From: Methanobacteriota archaeon | GTDB lineage: Archaea > Nanobdellota > Nanobdellia > Woesearchaeales > SM23-78 | Length of the DNA: 17,362 nucleotides | Reading direction: 5' to 3' | Assembly: GCA_030637925.1 (NCBI GenBank) | Contig: DAOWFR010000079.1 | Coordinates: 1-17,362 of the forward strand | Shown: piece after piece, positions 1-6,465 of the stretch | Numbering within the stretch: the first letter of the stretch is position 1 | Layout of the letters: the number at the start of each line of letters is the position of its first letter | The notes under the pieces: generated by a model | Databases searched by the model: none | Told to the model about the DNA's origin: nothing | The model's input: the letters and a program-made list of their open reading frames with translations, nothing else | Program-made: the position numbers and the translations under genes

Positions 1-62
1 GAACCGTTAAATCGCTGTTAAATGCCCCGACGACCGAAGGGAGGAGAATGCAATGTGGTCGA

Positions 63-81
63 GGATTTACGAAGTAAATCC
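63..81. repeat. Perfect 8-bp hairpin with GAA loop
   Basis: The sequence ggatttac, then gaa, then gtaaatcc makes a perfect 8-bp stem with a three-base loop. It lies in the 63-nt segment that interrupts the left arm of the inverted repeat. A weaker flanking pairing, cgacc (31-35) with ggtcg (57-61), could extend a structured region over about 30-81. The function is unknown. Confidence 0.5.
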
Positions 82-179
82 GAAGAAGTTGAAAAAGGGC
101 AAACTTATTCAGTAAAATTACTACATTTAAGTGACTATGAATAGTAAAATTTATAAAGAGATTTGTATCTCTGTATTAC

Positions 180-470
180 ATGAACATTGAACTTAATCAA
201 GAACAATTACAAGATATTTGTAAAGGTTATGTAGTAAATGAAAGATTAGGTTTTCCAGTAACTCTCACAGCGAGAGAAGAAAGTGGAAAACTCGTTGTAG
301 AAAAAGTTAATGTTCCTATGTCAGATGATCAAAATTTTGATTCTTTTAGAAATTTCGTTGGTTCTGGATTAATGGATAATATTACAGGAACTGTAAATTA
401 TGATGGGGAAAGAGCTTATTTAAGATTGACAACCAATGATGGTAAAACTCACCAACGAACACTTCATTAA
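180..470 (+). CDS. Hypothetical protein, 96 aa, inside inverted repeats
   Basis: I do not recognise this protein. It is a soluble, mildly acidic 96-residue chain with no signal peptide or membrane segment. Its second half (NFVGSGLMDNITGTVNYDG, then RAYLRLTTNDGKTHQRTLH) reads like alternating beta strands. The ATG at 180 is supported by a TATA-like tttataaa at 150-157, about 26 nt upstream, which fits a leaderless archaeal transcript. An inverted repeat agagat/atctct (157-172) lies between TATA and ATG and could be an operator. Codon use leans to A-ending codons, unlike the recombinase that follows. Together with the flanking inverted repeats this suggests acquired DNA, but that is an inference. 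Confidence 0.7.
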   Translation: MNIELNQEQLQDICKGYVVNERLGFPVTLTAREESGKLVVEKVNVPMSDDQNFDSFRNFVGSGLMDNITGTVNYDGERAYLRLTTNDGKTHQRTLH

Positions 471-500
471 AATCTTTTTCTAGTTTGCCCTTTTTCAATT

Positions 501-540
501 GCATTTAACATCTATTAAATGAATAGTTTTTTCGTTTAAT
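501..540. repeat. Palindromic region, weakly attC-like
   Basis: Just after the 96-aa gene, atttaac (503-509) pairs at 6 of 7 positions with gtttaat (534-540). Between them ctatt (512-516) pairs with aatag (522-526). An alternative fold pairs catttaa (502-508) with ttaaatg (515-521). The outer heptamer fits the integron core RYYYAAC and is exactly complementary to gttaaat (17-23) at the start of the unit, as in cassette attC sites. Against this, gtttaat is an imperfect GTTRRRY, the site is shorter than usual attC sites, and AT-rich DNA makes chance pairing easy. Confidence 0.3.
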
Positions 541-571
541 GGGTGTTATTTCCGCTTTTTTAGGGGTGGAT

Positions 572-580
572 TTTATTAAT
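572..580 (+). promoter_or_regulatory. TATA-like box for the recombinase
   Basis: The sequence tttattaat is centred about 27 nt before the ATG at 603, the archaeal spacing for a leaderless transcript. No ribosome-binding site is visible in the T-rich stretch before the ATG. Confidence 0.4.
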
Positions 581-602
581 ATCATCGTTTTTAGGCTTTT
601 TT

Positions 603-1367
603 ATGGTGGATTTCGTTGATAATAAGATTAAAGAGATGAAGTTAAAGGGGTTTTCTAGGAACACAATCCAGAACTATGTTTATCATTATTCTAAGTTCAG
701 GTCTTCTGGTTTGTCAAGGGATGATTATATTCTGAGTTTGATTGAGAAAGATTATGCTTCTAACACTGTGAGGCTGACAAGTGCTGCTATTCAGTTCTTT
801 ACAGGGTTTAAGAATGAGGTTTTTATTCCTAAGAAGGATAAGCGTTTGCCTGTTGTGCTTTCAAAGTCTGATATTAACAAGATGATTAATGTTTTGAATA
901 ATGTGAAGCATCGATTAGTGGTTGCTCTGCTTTATTCCTCAGGTCTTCGGTTGTCTGAATTGATTAATCTTAAGTTTTCAGATATTAATATGATTGATAA
1001 CACTATCCATGTTAAGATGGCAAAAGGCAAGAAGGACAGGCTTACCATTCTTTCAAAGAAAACAAAGTCAATACTTAGGAAGTATGTTTCTGGAGAGAAT
1101 TATTTGTTTGAATTGAATGGCAAGAAGTATTCTAATAAGTCTGTGCAGGAAATAGTGGCTAGAGCTGCTAAGCTTGCAGGCATTAAGAAGCGTGTGACTC
1201 CGCACACTTTGAGGCATAGTTTTGCAACACATTTATTAGAGGCGGGTGTTGATATTAGGCATATCCAGAAATTACTGGGTCATTCTCGTCTTCAAACAAC
1301 TCAGATATATACGAATGTTGCGAATTCTGATTTGAAAAAGATAAAAAGCCCTTATGATGTATTGTGA
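603..1367 (+). CDS. xerA: Tyrosine recombinase, XerA/XerC-D type
   Basis: This is a site-specific DNA recombinase of the tyrosine family, 254 aa. An N-terminal SAM-like core-binding domain (about 4-72) is followed by the catalytic domain (about 83-250). The expected residues are all present: R116 in SSGLRLSEL, the beta-hairpin lysine in AKGKKDR (141-144), H201 and R204 in TPHTLRHSFATHL, H227 in LLGHSRLQTT, and the nucleophile Y236 in QIYTNV. The C-terminus (KKIKSPYDVL) is like archaeal XerA and also resembles integron integrases. The extra helix segment that integron integrases carry between the lysine and the HxxR box is not seen, so XerA, acting in chromosome dimer resolution, is the better name. 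Its position next to an inverted-repeat unit leaves an integrase role possible. No dif-like 28-bp site was recognised nearby. Confidence 0.88.
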   Translation: MVDFVDNKIKEMKLKGFSRNTIQNYVYHYSKFRSSGLSRDDYILSLIEKDYASNTVRLTSAAIQFFTGFKNEVFIPKKDKRLPVVLSKSDINKMINVLNNVKHRLVVALLYSSGLRLSELINLKFSDINMIDNTIHVKMAKGKKDRLTILSKKTKSILRKYVSGENYLFELNGKKYSNKSVQEIVARAAKLAGIKKRVTPHTLRHSFATHLLEAGVDIRHIQKLLGHSRLQTTQIYTNVANSDLKKIKSPYDVL

Positions 1368-1381
1368 AAAAATAAAAAAAA

Positions 1382-1429
1382 GCCTTCACCATTGAATCGG
1401 ATTTTGGGGGTGATACAAAAGGTGAAGGC
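1382..1429. terminator. Hairpin after the recombinase gene
   Basis: gccttcacc (1382-1390) pairs perfectly with ggtgaaggc (1421-1429). An inner stem ttttg/caaaa (1402-1406, 1416-1420) stacks below it. It begins 14 nt after the recombinase stop codon, between convergent genes. No T-run follows on the plus strand, so a role as an intrinsic terminator is uncertain; it may be a 3'-end structure or a leader of a small ORF at 1422. Confidence 0.4.
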
Positions 1430-1471
1430 CAGAACTCAGTTTAAAAAGCTGACCATAAAAAATAATTTAAG

Positions 1472-1495
1472 GGGTAAAGGAAGCTCCTTTAACCC
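1472..1495 (-). terminator. Hairpin terminator after ftsZ
   Basis: Read on the minus strand, gggt-taaagga and tccttt-accc form a near-perfect stem directly after the ftsZ stop codon (1497-1499). A T-rich stretch (ttaaattattttttatgg on the minus strand) follows it. This fits a 3'-end signal for ftsZ. Confidence 0.5.
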
Positions 1496-1496
1496 T

Positions 1497-2573
1497 TTAT
1501 TCAAAAATTTCTATGCCAAGCTCATCTGATAAATCTTGCCTGGCTTCTTGTTCTTGCACTGGTGTGAGCTTTCCAAGTATCCATGGGCTCTTGACTCCTG
1601 TTATAATAGTCATTACTGTTAGCTTGCCTTTCATATCCTCTGTGACTCTTGCTCCCCAGATAACATTGGCTTCATCATCCATGTTCTGGGTTACAAGCTC
1701 TCCTGCCTTGCTAATCTCGTCAAGAGTCATGTCTGGTCCTCCATGGATATGGATTATTGCTCCTGTTGCTCCTTCATAGCTGATGTCCAATAATGGATTG
1801 CTTAGAGCTCCTTGAACTGCTTCTTCTACTCTGTTATTAGTATCACTTGCTCCTACTCCTATGCTTGCAACTCCTCCTTCTGTCATTATTGCCTTTACAT
1901 CAGCATAGTCCAGGTTTACCAGGCTTGGCACTGCAATAGTCTCAACTATTCCTTTTATCATAGTGGCTATGAGTTCATTGGCAACTGCAAATGCTTGCTG
2001 CACTGGCAGGTTGCCTGCAATCTGCACCAACCTGTTATTATCAATAACTATAACTGTGTCTGATGTCTTTCTTAATTGTTGTAAGCCAAACTCTGCCTTG
2101 TCAACCCTTGCCCTCTCAATCTTAAAGGGCATGGTTACTGTGCCTATTACTATGGCTCCAACATCCTTTGCTACCTGTGCTATTACAGGTGATCCTCCTG
2201 TTCCTGTTCCTCCGCCCATTCCTGAGCAGATGAATACCATATCTGATTCTTTCAGCGCGTCTTTTATGACAGTAAGACTCTCTTGCGCTGCTTCTGCACC
2301 TCTTTCCGGGAAGCCTCCACAACCAAGTCCTTTGGTCAAGTCTTGTCCGAGCAGAAATTTCCTGTCAGCTTCTATCATGTTCAGATGCTGCTGGTCTGTA
2401 TTGCACCCTATTATCTCTGCTCCTTTTATGCCTTTTTTATAGAGCCAGTTTACCATATTATTACCAGCTCCTCCACAACCAATAACCTTTATGTTGGCTT
2501 GCTTTACTTCTATCTCCTCGTACGCATTGGCTGTTGGGTCTTGTTTCATTGCATTATTCACGACAAACTCCAT
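1497..2573 (-). CDS. ftsZ: Cell division GTPase FtsZ
   Basis: FtsZ is the tubulin-like GTPase that polymerises into the division ring at mid-cell. The 358 residues include the nucleotide-binding GCGGAGNN loop (32-39), the tubulin signature GGGTGTG (120-126), and the synergy loop NLDYAD (220-225) with both acidic residues needed for GTP hydrolysis between subunits, so the enzyme looks active. The N-terminus carries a short extension of about 25 residues. The C-terminus ends in DELGIEIFE, an acidic-hydrophobic tail of the kind that binds membrane anchors. The ATG at 2573 is chosen because a purine-rich site (GAGGGG, complement of 2583-2588) lies 9 nt upstream. A TATA box (complement of 2655-2664) predicts a leader of about 60 nt. 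The gene stands alone and converges on the recombinase; sepF and secE are not beside it. Confidence 0.96.
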   Translation of the reverse strand: MEFVVNNAMKQDPTANAYEEIEVKQANIKVIGCGGAGNNMVNWLYKKGIKGAEIIGCNTDQQHLNMIEADRKFLLGQDLTKGLGCGGFPERGAEAAQESLTVIKDALKESDMVFICSGMGGGTGTGGSPVIAQVAKDVGAIVIGTVTMPFKIERARVDKAEFGLQQLRKTSDTVIVIDNNRLVQIAGNLPVQQAFAVANELIATMIKGIVETIAVPSLVNLDYADVKAIMTEGGVASIGVGASDTNNRVEEAVQGALSNPLLDISYEGATGAIIHIHGGPDMTLDEISKAGELVTQNMDDEANVIWGARVTEDMKGKLTVMTIITGVKSPWILGKLTPVQEQEARQDLSDELGIEIFE

Positions 2574-2882
2574 TTTCCTTTACCCCTCTGTTTTTTGCTT
2601 TGTTTTCATCTATCCTGACATATATTCTCCAAAATGTATTTTGTAATGTCAAAATATTTATATATGTGGATTACTTTCTCCACTACTAGAAGCCATACAT
2701 TCTTTGAAGTCAAATCAGTTCGCCAAAACTGATTTTTCTCGTCTTTTTGCCATAGAAGTGTGCTTAAAAGTTTCTGTTAAAGCCAGAACACACCCTTCTT
2801 TTATTAAATTCTTTAGTCTATAAGTAATATATAAATATTATTGTTCTGTAAAATATATTTTTTTGAAAGGAAAACAGGTCTT
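2574..2882. other. Gene-free region with three hairpins
   Basis: No gene of normal size fits here. A perfect 9-bp stem, aaatcagtt (2712-2720) with aactgattt (2727-2735), is followed by T-rich sequence on the plus strand. A second stem pairs agaag-tgtg (2754-2762) with caca-cccttct (about 2795-2805), with an inner ttctg/cagaa. A third pairs gtgga with tccac (about 2666-2683). TATA-like sequences flank this block at 2655-2664 and about 2828-2840, and the block is less AT-rich than its edges. On the minus strand a 12-codon ORF (2715-2753, MAKRREKSVLAN) ends inside the 9-bp hairpin. This could be a small RNA or a long ftsZ leader. Confidence 0.35.
2655..2664 (-). promoter_or_regulatory. TATA box for ftsZ
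   Basis: On the minus strand tatataaata, preceded by ccaca, lies about 85 nt before the ftsZ ATG. Transcription would start near 2634 and give a leader of roughly 60 nt, longer than for most genes in this window. The box is nearly palindromic, so it could also serve the plus strand. Confidence 0.45.
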
Positions 2883-3431
2883 TTAGAGCTTTGTCGACGA
2901 GCGTTCCCATAAAATAACCTTTTTGCCAGGAAACAAGCCCATGCTAGACATCTGGTTGAACTGAGCAGGCTCAAGAATGAGTTCAATAATATTAAACTTA
3001 TATTTTTCCTTTATTCCTCCAACTTCTTGCTTAACCAGTTTTTCATTGATATTATTCCCAACAACAAGAATATTGGTCTTATCCTTTGATTCCTCACCAT
3101 GCCTTATAATCATCTGAACACCCTCTAATTGAGTAATATCCTTCACAAACTCCTCTATAACAGTCTTCTTCTCCTCGAGCAGATCAGCCAATAGCTTAGT
3201 GTTCTTATTATGACTTAAAGAGTATAATTTGGTCTTCTTGATAACAGTCTCCTCAATAATACCAATCTCTTTAAGCTTCTTAATAATCCTAAAGGTAGTA
3301 GCCACAGGCACCTTTGCCTTTTTAGAGATTTCCCTGAGATAAAACTGGTCTGTCTCATCAAATAATAAGAGCTTGAGAATAGAGAGCGTTTTCTTGTTAA
3401 AGAACTCCTCAACAATGTTCTTAGCAGACAT
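2883..3431 (-). CDS. Winged-helix transcriptional regulator
   Basis: This is a 182-aa DNA-binding protein. Residues about 12-72 form an ArsR/MarR-like winged helix: helices KTLSILKLLLF, LREISKKAKV, the recognition helix VATTFRIIKKLKEIGII, and a wing KKTKLYSL. Residues about 103-178 form a second alpha/beta domain (VQMIIRHGEE, NILVVGNN, FNIIELILEPAQF) that resembles the nucleotidyltransferase-like domains fused to some archaeal regulators, but without the catalytic acidic pair I would expect; this reading is tentative. The start at 3431 is chosen over upstream non-ATG and ATG codons because the TATA box (complement of 3454-3467) sits about 29 nt before it, giving a leaderless mRNA. A palindrome at 3476-3490 upstream of the promoter may be its operator or an activator site. 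Confidence 0.75.
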   Translation of the reverse strand: MSAKNIVEEFFNKKTLSILKLLLFDETDQFYLREISKKAKVPVATTFRIIKKLKEIGIIEETVIKKTKLYSLSHNKNTKLLADLLEEKKTVIEEFVKDITQLEGVQMIIRHGEESKDKTNILVVGNNINEKLVKQEVGGIKEKYKFNIIELILEPAQFNQMSSMGLFPGKKVILWERSSTKL

Positions 3432-3453
3432 TATTCTATTCATAAAACTAACT

Positions 3454-3467
3454 AATATATAAATTTT
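3454..3467 (-). promoter_or_regulatory. TATA box of the winged-helix gene
   Basis: On the minus strand aaaatttatatatt is centred about 29 nt before the ATG at 3431. This spacing decides the start: the ATG at 3443 would be too close and the reading-frame extension to 3491 runs through the promoter itself. Confidence 0.55.
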
Positions 3468-3475
3468 TTCAAAAA

Positions 3476-3490
3476 TGGAACAATGTTCCA
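3476..3490. promoter_or_regulatory. 7-1-7 palindrome, candidate operator
   Basis: tggaaca-a-tgttcca is a perfect interrupted palindrome lying 9 nt upstream of the TATA element of the winged-helix gene and 9 nt past the ligase stop codon. Dimeric winged-helix regulators bind such sites. Placed upstream of TATA and not over it, it would suit an activator or an autoregulated promoter. No second copy was noticed in the window. Confidence 0.5.
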
Positions 3491-3499
3491 AAAAAGAAA

Positions 3500-5248
3500 T
3501 TATTTCTGCCCCTTATACAAATCCTCGACAAGACTAATATCTGATACATCACTCAGAGCCTTGTCCTCTCTAAGCCTAACGAACCTAGGGAATCTAAGAG
3601 CATAGCCACTATCATAAGTAGGGCTCTTCTGTATCTCCTCATACTTGACCTCAATAATAATCTCAGGCTTAATCCTCACAGTTTTGCCTTCCTCTGAAAT
3701 AATCAAGGGATTGAGCTTCATGGTAAGCTCTTTAAAAGAAACCCCTTGCTCTTCTAACTCTTTGATACCAGTACCTACCTTACCAATTTCCAAGAACTTG
3801 TCTCCTTTTCTACAGGCTAATACATAAGATGTTAGCCAGCCACTCCTCTTACCAGTGCCCCACTCAGCACCCACAATAACCAAGTCAAGAGACTCCATAA
3901 CAGGCTTAACCTTAACACCATAACCAACCCTGCTGCCAGGTTTGTAGATGCCTTCAAGGTTCTTAGCCATCACTCCTTCTTCACCAACCTTTAATGCTTC
4001 TTTGTAAAATATCTGTGCTTTCTTTAAGTCATCTGTGATTATCTGTTTTGCAAGAACCAGCTTCTTCTTATGAGGGGTTATTATTTTTTCAAGGATTTTT
4101 CTCCTCTTATTAAAAGGCTCTTTTAACAGGTTTTTTCCATGATAAGACATGATATCAAAAACATTAACTTCAACAGGAAAGTCTTTGGCCATCTTATCAA
4201 TATCATATTTTCTCTTTATCCTCTGAGACATAGCCTGAAAAGGCAGGTACTTGCCTGTCTTTGGATTAAAGCCAACAGCCTCTGAGTCAAGAATAAACTC
4301 TTTTGCATTGACAAACTTCTTAACATATTCAATAACCTCTGGAAACTGCTTAGTAACCTCATCTAATCGTCTGGTAAAAATCTTAATTATATTTCCTTTC
4401 TTGTGTATCTGCATTCTAAAGCCATCATATTTATATTCAAGAGCACAGGGCTTGCCAACTCTTTCAAAAGCCTCTTTTAAGTCCTTAGCCTTCTGATAGA
4501 GCATTACATTAATAGGGCTTCCAGATTCAAGAGTTAGCTCTCCAAAAGCCTTTTCTCCCTTTTTTAAAATCATCCTAGCAACTTCTCCATAATCAGCTTT
4601 TAAGTCAAAGCCGTGCTGAACAGCATCAACAAGCTTATTATATTCTTCCCTGTTGTCAGGACTAATGGTTTTTTCTTTCTCGTCATAATGAACCCTTACT
4701 TTTTTATCAAAGAAAGCCCATACAAGAGCATCCCTAATACTGCCAGACCCGACTCCTACTCTTAAATCCTCAAGAACAGTCCTAACAACATATCTTGCTT
4801 CAAGAGGTTTTGCACTGGATAATAATTCTGCAATAATCTTAATCTTTTGGTCAACACTGCCAGCACCCTCTAATGTAGGAAGCTTTCTTAGGTTATTAAA
4901 CACTTTTTCAGTAGTGAGTTCTTTTGAGAACAGAGTAGCCTGGGATTTTTTTGTTACTAGTTTCTCTGCAACTAAGCCTAAGTCACCGAGTTTTTTCCAC
5001 TCTTCCTCAATCTTTGCAGGAGAAATACCAGTAGCAACACTAATTGCCTTTATAACTAATCTGTCACTCACTCCTAACTTGGTTTCATTCCATAGAGGAA
5101 ACAATTTTCCTTGGATTAAAAGAACTATTTTATCAATATCCTCTTCTTTAGTCTTCTTAAAGAGCTTTGATATGATGAATGTTTTTTCCAGCCTTTTGCT
5201 TGTCTTTTCCAAGGCCTCATAGATGCTTGCTAGCTCAGAATATCTCAT
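3500..5248 (-). CDS. lig: ATP-dependent DNA ligase
   Basis: This enzyme seals DNA nicks in replication and repair through an AMP-lysine intermediate. At 582 aa it has the usual archaeal length. The N-terminal DNA-binding domain covers about 1-220. The nucleotidyltransferase core has motif I EYKYDGFR (271-278) with catalytic K273, motif III FILDSEAVGF (319-328, E323), motif IV EEGVMAKNLEG (423-433) and motif V GYGVKVKP (442-449). An OB-fold follows, with RFPRFVRLRED near the end. The ATG at 5248 follows a TATA-like sequence (complement of 5271-5280) by about 27 nt, so the mRNA is probably leaderless. It is divergent from orc1/cdc6 across 103 bp, which pairs two replication genes at one promoter region. 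Confidence 0.96.
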   Translation of the reverse strand: MRYSELASIYEALEKTSKRLEKTFIISKLFKKTKEEDIDKIVLLIQGKLFPLWNETKLGVSDRLVIKAISVATGISPAKIEEEWKKLGDLGLVAEKLVTKKSQATLFSKELTTEKVFNNLRKLPTLEGAGSVDQKIKIIAELLSSAKPLEARYVVRTVLEDLRVGVGSGSIRDALVWAFFDKKVRVHYDEKEKTISPDNREEYNKLVDAVQHGFDLKADYGEVARMILKKGEKAFGELTLESGSPINVMLYQKAKDLKEAFERVGKPCALEYKYDGFRMQIHKKGNIIKIFTRRLDEVTKQFPEVIEYVKKFVNAKEFILDSEAVGFNPKTGKYLPFQAMSQRIKRKYDIDKMAKDFPVEVNVFDIMSYHGKNLLKEPFNKRRKILEKIITPHKKKLVLAKQIITDDLKKAQIFYKEALKVGEEGVMAKNLEGIYKPGSRVGYGVKVKPVMESLDLVIVGAEWGTGKRSGWLTSYVLACRKGDKFLEIGKVGTGIKELEEQGVSFKELTMKLNPLIISEEGKTVRIKPEIIIEVKYEEIQKSPTYDSGYALRFPRFVRLREDKALSDVSDISLVEDLYKGQK

Positions 5249-5270
5249 AATAAGAAATGATTATTCTTAA

Positions 5271-5328
5271 ATTTTAAATACTTTTCTATACGTAATCCTT
5301 CCGCCTTTTCTTGCAAAAAATATTTAAA
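5271..5328. promoter_or_regulatory. Divergent promoters, ligase and orc1/cdc6
   Basis: In the 103-bp gap, attttaaata (5271-5280) lies about 27 nt before the ligase ATG on the minus strand, and tatttaaa (5321-5328) lies about 27 nt before the orc1 ATG on the plus strand. Both fit leaderless archaeal promoters. I see no repeated origin-recognition boxes in the gap. Confidence 0.5.
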
Positions 5329-5351
5329 CATCTCTTTTATCTCTTTATACT

Positions 5352-6407
5352 ATGGGGTTATTTGATAATATGCTTAAGGATGGTGAGAGCCTTATCAAGA
5401 ATGAGGATGCTCTTGATTTTGAGTTCTTGCCCAAAGTATTGCCTTTCAGGGAAAAAGAGCAGAGATTCATTGCTGAGTGTATCAAGCCTTTATTCAAGAA
5501 ACGTAATGGGAGGAATGTTGTGATGTGTGGTCCTCCTGGTATTGGCAAGACAGCAGCTGCAAGGCATGTTATTAGAGAGCTTGAAGAGCAAACAGACGAG
5601 ATTTATCCAATATATATTAATTGCTGGCAGAACAAGACTACTTACAAAGTGTTAGTGGAGATATGCGAGCATCTGGGCTATAGATTAGTGCAGAACAAGA
5701 AAACAGTTGATCTTTACAAGGTTATTGCTAGCATGGTTAACAAAAAAACAGCTGCTTTTGTATTTGATGAAATAGATAAAGCAGAAGATTATGATTTCTT
5801 ATACTTTATTCTTGAGGATATCTACAAGAAGAGCATCTGCTTAATCACTAATTTCAAGGAGTGGATCACTACTCTTGACAGCAGGATAAAGTCAAGGTTG
5901 ATGCCTGAGCTACTTGAGTTCAAGCAGTACAATGAACATGAAACCAAAGAAATCCTAAAACTAAGAGCAAGTTATGCTTTTCCAGAAGGAGTATGGGAGG
6001 AGCCTGCTTTTAAAAGGATAGCAAAGAAGACTTATGAATTAAAGGATATAAGAACAGGGTTATTCCTTATGAGAGAAGCAGCTCTTGTAGCAGAGGAGCA
6101 GAGCAAGAAAAAGATATCTCTTCCAGATGTTGAAAAAGCAGTTTCAAAGCTTGATGACTTTAGTATTAAGAGCAGTGCAGAGCTTGAAGAAGACGCAAGA
6201 TTTATTCTGAGCATTGTAAAAAAGCACTCTGGAAAAAAAATAGGGGATTTATATAAGATATATCAGGATAAAGGAGGAAAGCATACTTACAAGACTTTTC
6301 AAAGAAAAATAGCAGAGCTTGACAAGAACAAGTTTATTTCTACAAAAAAGCAGAGAGGTAGTGGTGGCAGCACAACCATTGTTGAGAAGAAGCTGACTGA
6401 TTATTGA
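5352..6407 (+). CDS. cdc6: Replication initiator Orc1/Cdc6
   Basis: This AAA+ ATPase recognises replication origins and loads the MCM helicase. The 351 residues show Walker A GPPGIGKT (60-67), Walker B FVFDEID (136-142), a sensor-1 asparagine in LITNFKEW (164-171), an arginine-finger region LDSRIKSRLMPE (175-186), and sensor 2 DIRTGLFLMREA (232-243). A winged-helix DNA-binding domain fills about 281-345. The length is a little short compared with many archaeal homologues of around 400 aa. The ATG at 5352 follows the TATA sequence 5321-5328 at leaderless spacing. Archaeal cdc6 genes often lie near an origin, but no ORB-like repeats were seen on either side. Confidence 0.93.
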   Translation: MGLFDNMLKDGESLIKNEDALDFEFLPKVLPFREKEQRFIAECIKPLFKKRNGRNVVMCGPPGIGKTAAARHVIRELEEQTDEIYPIYINCWQNKTTYKVLVEICEHLGYRLVQNKKTVDLYKVIASMVNKKTAAFVFDEIDKAEDYDFLYFILEDIYKKSICLITNFKEWITTLDSRIKSRLMPELLEFKQYNEHETKEILKLRASYAFPEGVWEEPAFKRIAKKTYELKDIRTGLFLMREAALVAEEQSKKKISLPDVEKAVSKLDDFSIKSSAELEEDARFILSIVKKHSGKKIGDLYKIYQDKGGKHTYKTFQRKIAELDKNKFISTKKQRGSGGSTTIVEKKLTDY

Positions 6408-6465
6408 TTCCGCAGTAGTAACTCACCACAAAGTTTTTAAATAAACGCAAATCTTACCCTTGTTT

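Larger units (their letters stand above)
16..510. repeat. Split inverted repeat bounding a one-gene unit
   Basis: Two pairs of perfect inverted repeats enclose the 96-codon gene. The outer pair is tgttaaatgc (16-25) and gcatttaaca (501-510). The inner pair is a 17-nt arm, ttgaaaaagggcaaact (89-105) and its exact complement (482-498). On the right the two arms are only 2 nt apart. On the left they are separated by 63 nt that carry a hairpin (63-81), as if something had been inserted there. A TATA box at about 150-157 places transcription start near the ATG, so the left arm would lie outside that gene's mRNA and is better read as a DNA element than as an mRNA fold. No clear target-site duplication is seen. 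It could be the ends of a small mobile unit or gene cassette. Confidence 0.6.

Noticed and set aside
603..1367. Calling the recombinase an integron integrase
   Set aside because: The catalytic residues and the C-terminus fit, but the extra segment integron integrases carry between the hairpin lysine and the HxxR box is missing. XerA is the simpler call.
1963..2442. Long plus-strand frame opposite ftsZ
   Set aside because: ftsZ on the other strand has all its motifs over its full length; the opposing frame is serine- and proline-rich shadow sequence with no start signals.
3432..3491. N-terminal extension of the winged-helix regulator from a TTG at 3491
   Set aside because: The extension runs through the gene's own TATA box and the palindrome; the ATG at 3431 is at the right distance for a leaderless transcript.
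5249..5351. Replication origin between ligase and orc1/cdc6
   Set aside because: The gap is only 103 bp, is explained by two promoters, and shows no repeated origin-recognition boxes.
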